A DNA stretch of 64,000 bases from Zopfochytrium polystomum (taxonomy: Eukaryota; Chytridiomycota; Chytridiomycetes; Chytridiales; Chytridiaceae), in assembly GCA_025765615.1 (NCBI GenBank), contig JAIVFJ010000087.1:124001-188000 (forward strand), read 5' to 3'. Shown here in pieces: positions 60,973 to 64,000 of the stretch. How positions within the stretch are numbered: the stretch's first letter is position 1; each line of letters begins with the position of its first letter. The position numbers were made by a program, and so were the translations under genes. Below the pieces are notes generated by a model. The model did no database searches and was not told the DNA's origin. It was given only the letters and a program-made list of their open reading frames with translations.

Positions 60973-63527
60973 TCAGGCGCTCTCCTCCGCTTTTGGTGTG
61001 TGGTTGTCTTCCTCCGTATCCATCGCTTCGCTCGCCTCGCCTGCCTTGAGTGCCTCGAGTTCGGCTCGCAGCTGCTCCATTCGTTCGTCCAGGGCGCTGG
61101 TGCGGGTCTTGAGCGTCTGAATGTAGTCCACCGTACGCGAAAGGATGGATACCCTGTTCGGTCCACGCGACAATGCCTTGCTACCCGCCGTACCTTTACC
61201 CATTCCGGCACCAGCACCCGCTTGTCCGCCTGGATCGTCGTCGACGTCCTCGTCATCGTCTTCGAAAGCGGTCGAAGAAGACGACTGCGACGAAGAGATC
61301 GATCCTGTCAGCGTCGTCGACGACGGTGGCAGGACTTGCACTAGCGCCTCGAAACAAATGCGAAGCTCGTCGCGCCGACGCTGGTCAGACACTCTGTGGG
61401 CCGTGCACCGATCCAGTGACAGTGCGGGAAGCGGAGATCCATCCGTCGGTGCGAGTGAAGGCGACGACGCGACCGTCGCTGGCATCCGTGGGGACTTGCC
61501 TTTCAGGCGTGGCGACGGCACGGCGGGTGGCGGCATGAGCACGTCGTGTGGTCGAAGGGCGGCGGGGGACGAAGTGATGCCTGCGGTCAAAGTAGTCGGT
61601 GTTCCGGCAGCAGGTGATGCTGGTACACTGCTCCTGGAACTACGGCGAGTCTTGGATGCGGGTCGGGGAGGCGCGGGCTTTCTCCCTGTCGGGCTCGGCA
61701 CTGGCCTTGCTGAGGAATCCGAGGATGAACCGCTCCCTAGTCGCTGGGGTGCAACAGCAATGCGAGGAAGGATTCGGACTGGCCCGCTTCGCTGAGCGGG
61801 GGGGGAAACGTCCGCCATTGCAGCTGTCGGGAGGGACATGGACCCTGGACTTTTCAACGGTACTGGCCCGACTGCTGGAGACGTACTGGAACTTGCAGGT
61901 AGAGACGAACGGAAAACAGACGGCGAGGAATGAATCGACAGTTGAGGAGTGTTGAGTGGACTGTTACGTGGTGAGAACAAACTTGTGGGTCTAAAAAAAA
62001 ACGCAAAGCAACGCTCGGTTGAAGATCAAGCGAGACTTACACTTGAGACGATGGTGACGCGTCAGAACTTGCTGGAACGTTCAAAGCTATCTTCCGCTTT
62101 AGTGGATTTTGCGAAGGGCTGGGCAGCTCATTACCAGCTAGACCGGGAAAACTCAATTAGCTAAAACTCCTTTGATGCAGATCAGAGCTAACCTGTGGCG
62201 GGTGTGTTTGGTTGGACCACGGATTCAGAGGGGGAAGTGGTGATGTGGGGCTCTGTGAAAAACGGAGACTTGGAGCTGACTGGGGACCAGCCGTCTGGGG
62301 ATTGCGCTGGTTGTACACTGCTGAAAAGGTGCGCGCCATTCTGCGGAAAGGGCTCAATCGAAGATGCGGAAGTATCGGCAACATCGCTTCGAGGAAATGA
62401 CGTGTCCATTGATCTTGAAGCCGAGGTCATTTGCATCTGAGAACTAAGGTCCAGAGTACCAGAGGGGTCTGCCGACGCAAGCAAGGCCAGAAAGTCAACT
62501 TCCATTTGATCCTGAAAAGACTGCTCCATGGCCAAGGTGTTGGGACTTGTGTTGTACAGTAGGGAAGAGGACGACGCTGACTGCCACTGTGTGTCGAGGA
62601 GCGGCGAATGATGCGCAACCATGGCGACAGGGGAGGGCGTACTTGCAGGCGAGGTCGGAAGGGAGTGAGAGGGACGAAGCGCTCCAAGAGGTGACGACCG
62701 CGGGGTCACTGAAGTATTTGTTCTCGCGGCGACGGCCCGGGGTGTGACGGCGGCGCGGGGAGATGTGTTCAGAGCTCGACCGTTGTGGCGGCGGCTGGGG
62801 TGCTGAGGTTGGCTGACAAGGCTGGGCTGCATCTGCGGGGGCGGAAGCCCCGAGTGGAGCGGTCGGCCATCCAGTGGGGTGGACGAGACGGAGGAGGTTG
62901 AAGGCACTGCAGCCAAGCCGTCCCCCGCCGCAAAGGCACGCTGCGCCAGATTGCCGAAAGAGACAGTCTGCTGCGGCTGAGGAGAATGTTGAAACAGCGA
63001 GCCAGGAGCAACATTCCCTGGGAGTGGATGGCCTAAGGAGTAGATTGGCTGGTGGGGCACTGTGTGCGATGAATGATGGTTCGGCGACAGCGCCGAGCTT
63101 GCAAGACGTACGGCTGGCGATGCGGTAGTCGTGACATACTGATGGTCGAACGCGAAAGCCGACTGCATCTACACATGACGAAAAGACGTGAGGGGGGCAG
63201 AGCAAAGACGACGAGAGTCCTCACATGAGAGAACGAAAGCCCTTGGGGGTGAACAGGAAGGTGGTGGTGGCTTGGGGAGGAAACGGCGAGTGATTGATGC
63301 GAATGATTTGGCGGGGGAGGAGCTGGAGAGGAAGAGGGAAGCGTAGACTGCAGAGGAGTGTATGGAACGGGTAGGAACGGCAGCAGGAGCCACGTGGAGG
63401 GGTCAGGCATCCCCGCGCCCTCCAAGGACAAAACGTCCTCTGGCGTTGTCCAGGCTGCGATATGGCCGCCGCCGCTGCTGCTGCTGCTGGCGCTGCCGTT
63501 ACCGACGCCGTTGCCGCCGTTCATCAT
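60973..63527 (-). CDS. Basic helix-loop-helix transcription factor
   Basis: Four exons (63527-63225, 63168-62193, 62137-62041, 61990-60973) join to 2394 nt (797 aa) with GTGAGG/TGTAG, GTTAGC/TCTAG and GTAAGT/TTTAG junctions. The start MMNGGNGVGNG is the first ATG of the open frame near the 5' end. The first 650 residues are Ser/Pro/His-rich and disordered. One short block, MEQSFQDQMEVDFLALLASA, looks like an acidic/hydrophobic activation helix. The bHLH domain is near the C-terminus: basic region HRVSDQRRRDEL, helix 1 RICFEALVQVLP, an exceptionally long acidic and Gly-rich loop of about 52 residues, then helix 2 NRVSILSRTVDYIQTLKTR leading into a Leu-heptad coil (LDERMEQLRAELEAL). E-box (CANNTG) binding as a dimer is expected, but the usual Glu of the basic region is Asp. 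Confidence 0.85.
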
Positions 63528-64000
63528 ATTCGCTGATGGGCGGGGTGGTGGGGTGGTTGCAGACGAGACGAGACGAGAGTGGTCTCCTGCCGTCGTGCGG
63601 TGGGTGGGTGGTGGTGGTGTTGTTGCTTGGCTGCGTGCAGCGGCGCCGGACTGACGAGCTGGTCGTCGAACAGAGTTTCTTCTGTCTGTGTGCGGCAGGA
63701 GAGAGTGGGGCGAGGGACAGACCCCACGACAGTCGTGCTTCCTTGTCAAGAACAACCAGCAGCTCCCTTGTGCCTGTCCCCGTCCCAGTCCCACGCGAGG
63801 TATGCCGCGTGCGCTGTTTGTCCGGCACTGTCTGTCTCGGGCTTTCTGTCTCGAGGGTATGCAATGAGGACAAGTCAGAACTCCGAAGTACAACGAACAA
63901 AAAATGAAGGAGAGGGGTGTTCTCTCCCATTGGGCGATCGAATTGAAGCGAAGGGATCAGATGAAACTGCGAAAATGACCTCACCCCAATGGAGAAAGAA
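63528..64000. other. 5' flank of the bHLH gene
   Basis: 473 bp upstream of the start at 63527, with a CAC/CCACC-type repeat and two GGGACAGG-like boxes. No second gene is seen before the window edge. Confidence 0.45.

Overview
The window is nuclear DNA of a eukaryote, most likely a fungus and possibly an early-diverging (chytrid-like) one. Genes carry short spliceosomal introns with GTRNGT donors, polypyrimidine/AG acceptors and one GC-AG intron. They include fungal-type Vps27, RPA3, an alpha-arrestin, a tannase/feruloyl esterase, a GH26-like glycanase, an old yellow enzyme and a bHLH factor. The DNA is GC-rich in exons and full of homopolymers and CA/CT/GA microsatellites. The lineage is an inference from gene content only.

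Layout. 1-5.7 kb: a long low-complexity protein with a retropepsin-like domain (-), an unrecognised conserved-looking 3-exon gene (-) and RPA3 (+), the last two divergent across 83 bp. 6-8.2 kb: a 7-exon secreted GH26-like enzyme, probably GPI-anchored. 9.3-27 kb: an accessory array. Two copies of a roughly 5.4 kb segment (about 9.9-15.4 and 21.3-26.7 kb) carry secreted ADP-ribosyltransferase-like (toxin-type) genes, an unrecognised 465/466-residue cytosolic protein and relics of other genes. A PIF/Harbinger transposon (15451-17918) and an alpha-arrestin gene lie between the copies. The 3' end of the neighbouring 3-hydroxyisobutyrate dehydrogenase gene (27.1-28.7 kb) is copied as debris inside both segments, which shows how the array grew.

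28.7-43 kb: a sparse region with a 58-residue cysteine-rich secreted peptide missed by single-frame reading, two FAR-like Rossmann paralogues flanking a tannase, and a frameshifted, C-terminally truncated old yellow enzyme gene. 44.2-47.4 kb: a complete but internally deleted Ty3/gypsy chromovirus with matching LTRs, a 5-bp target duplication and LTRs full of perfect heat-shock-element arrays. 47.7-55.7 kb: an ankyrin-repeat gene, then three copies (one intact, two decayed, plus a fourth fragment) of an unrecognised family with a repeated TWEEHVA motif.

56.2-63.5 kb: housekeeping and regulatory genes return, with a 6-exon Vps27 (ESCRT-0) and a 4-exon bHLH transcription factor. The window therefore has conserved gene-dense ends around a duplicated, transposon-rich accessory centre. 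The strongest candidate for something new is the 9-27 kb array. Its secreted ART-like proteins keep a cysteine-bracketed dibasic loop, only some members keep the R-S-E residues, and all are co-duplicated with an unknown non-secreted partner.
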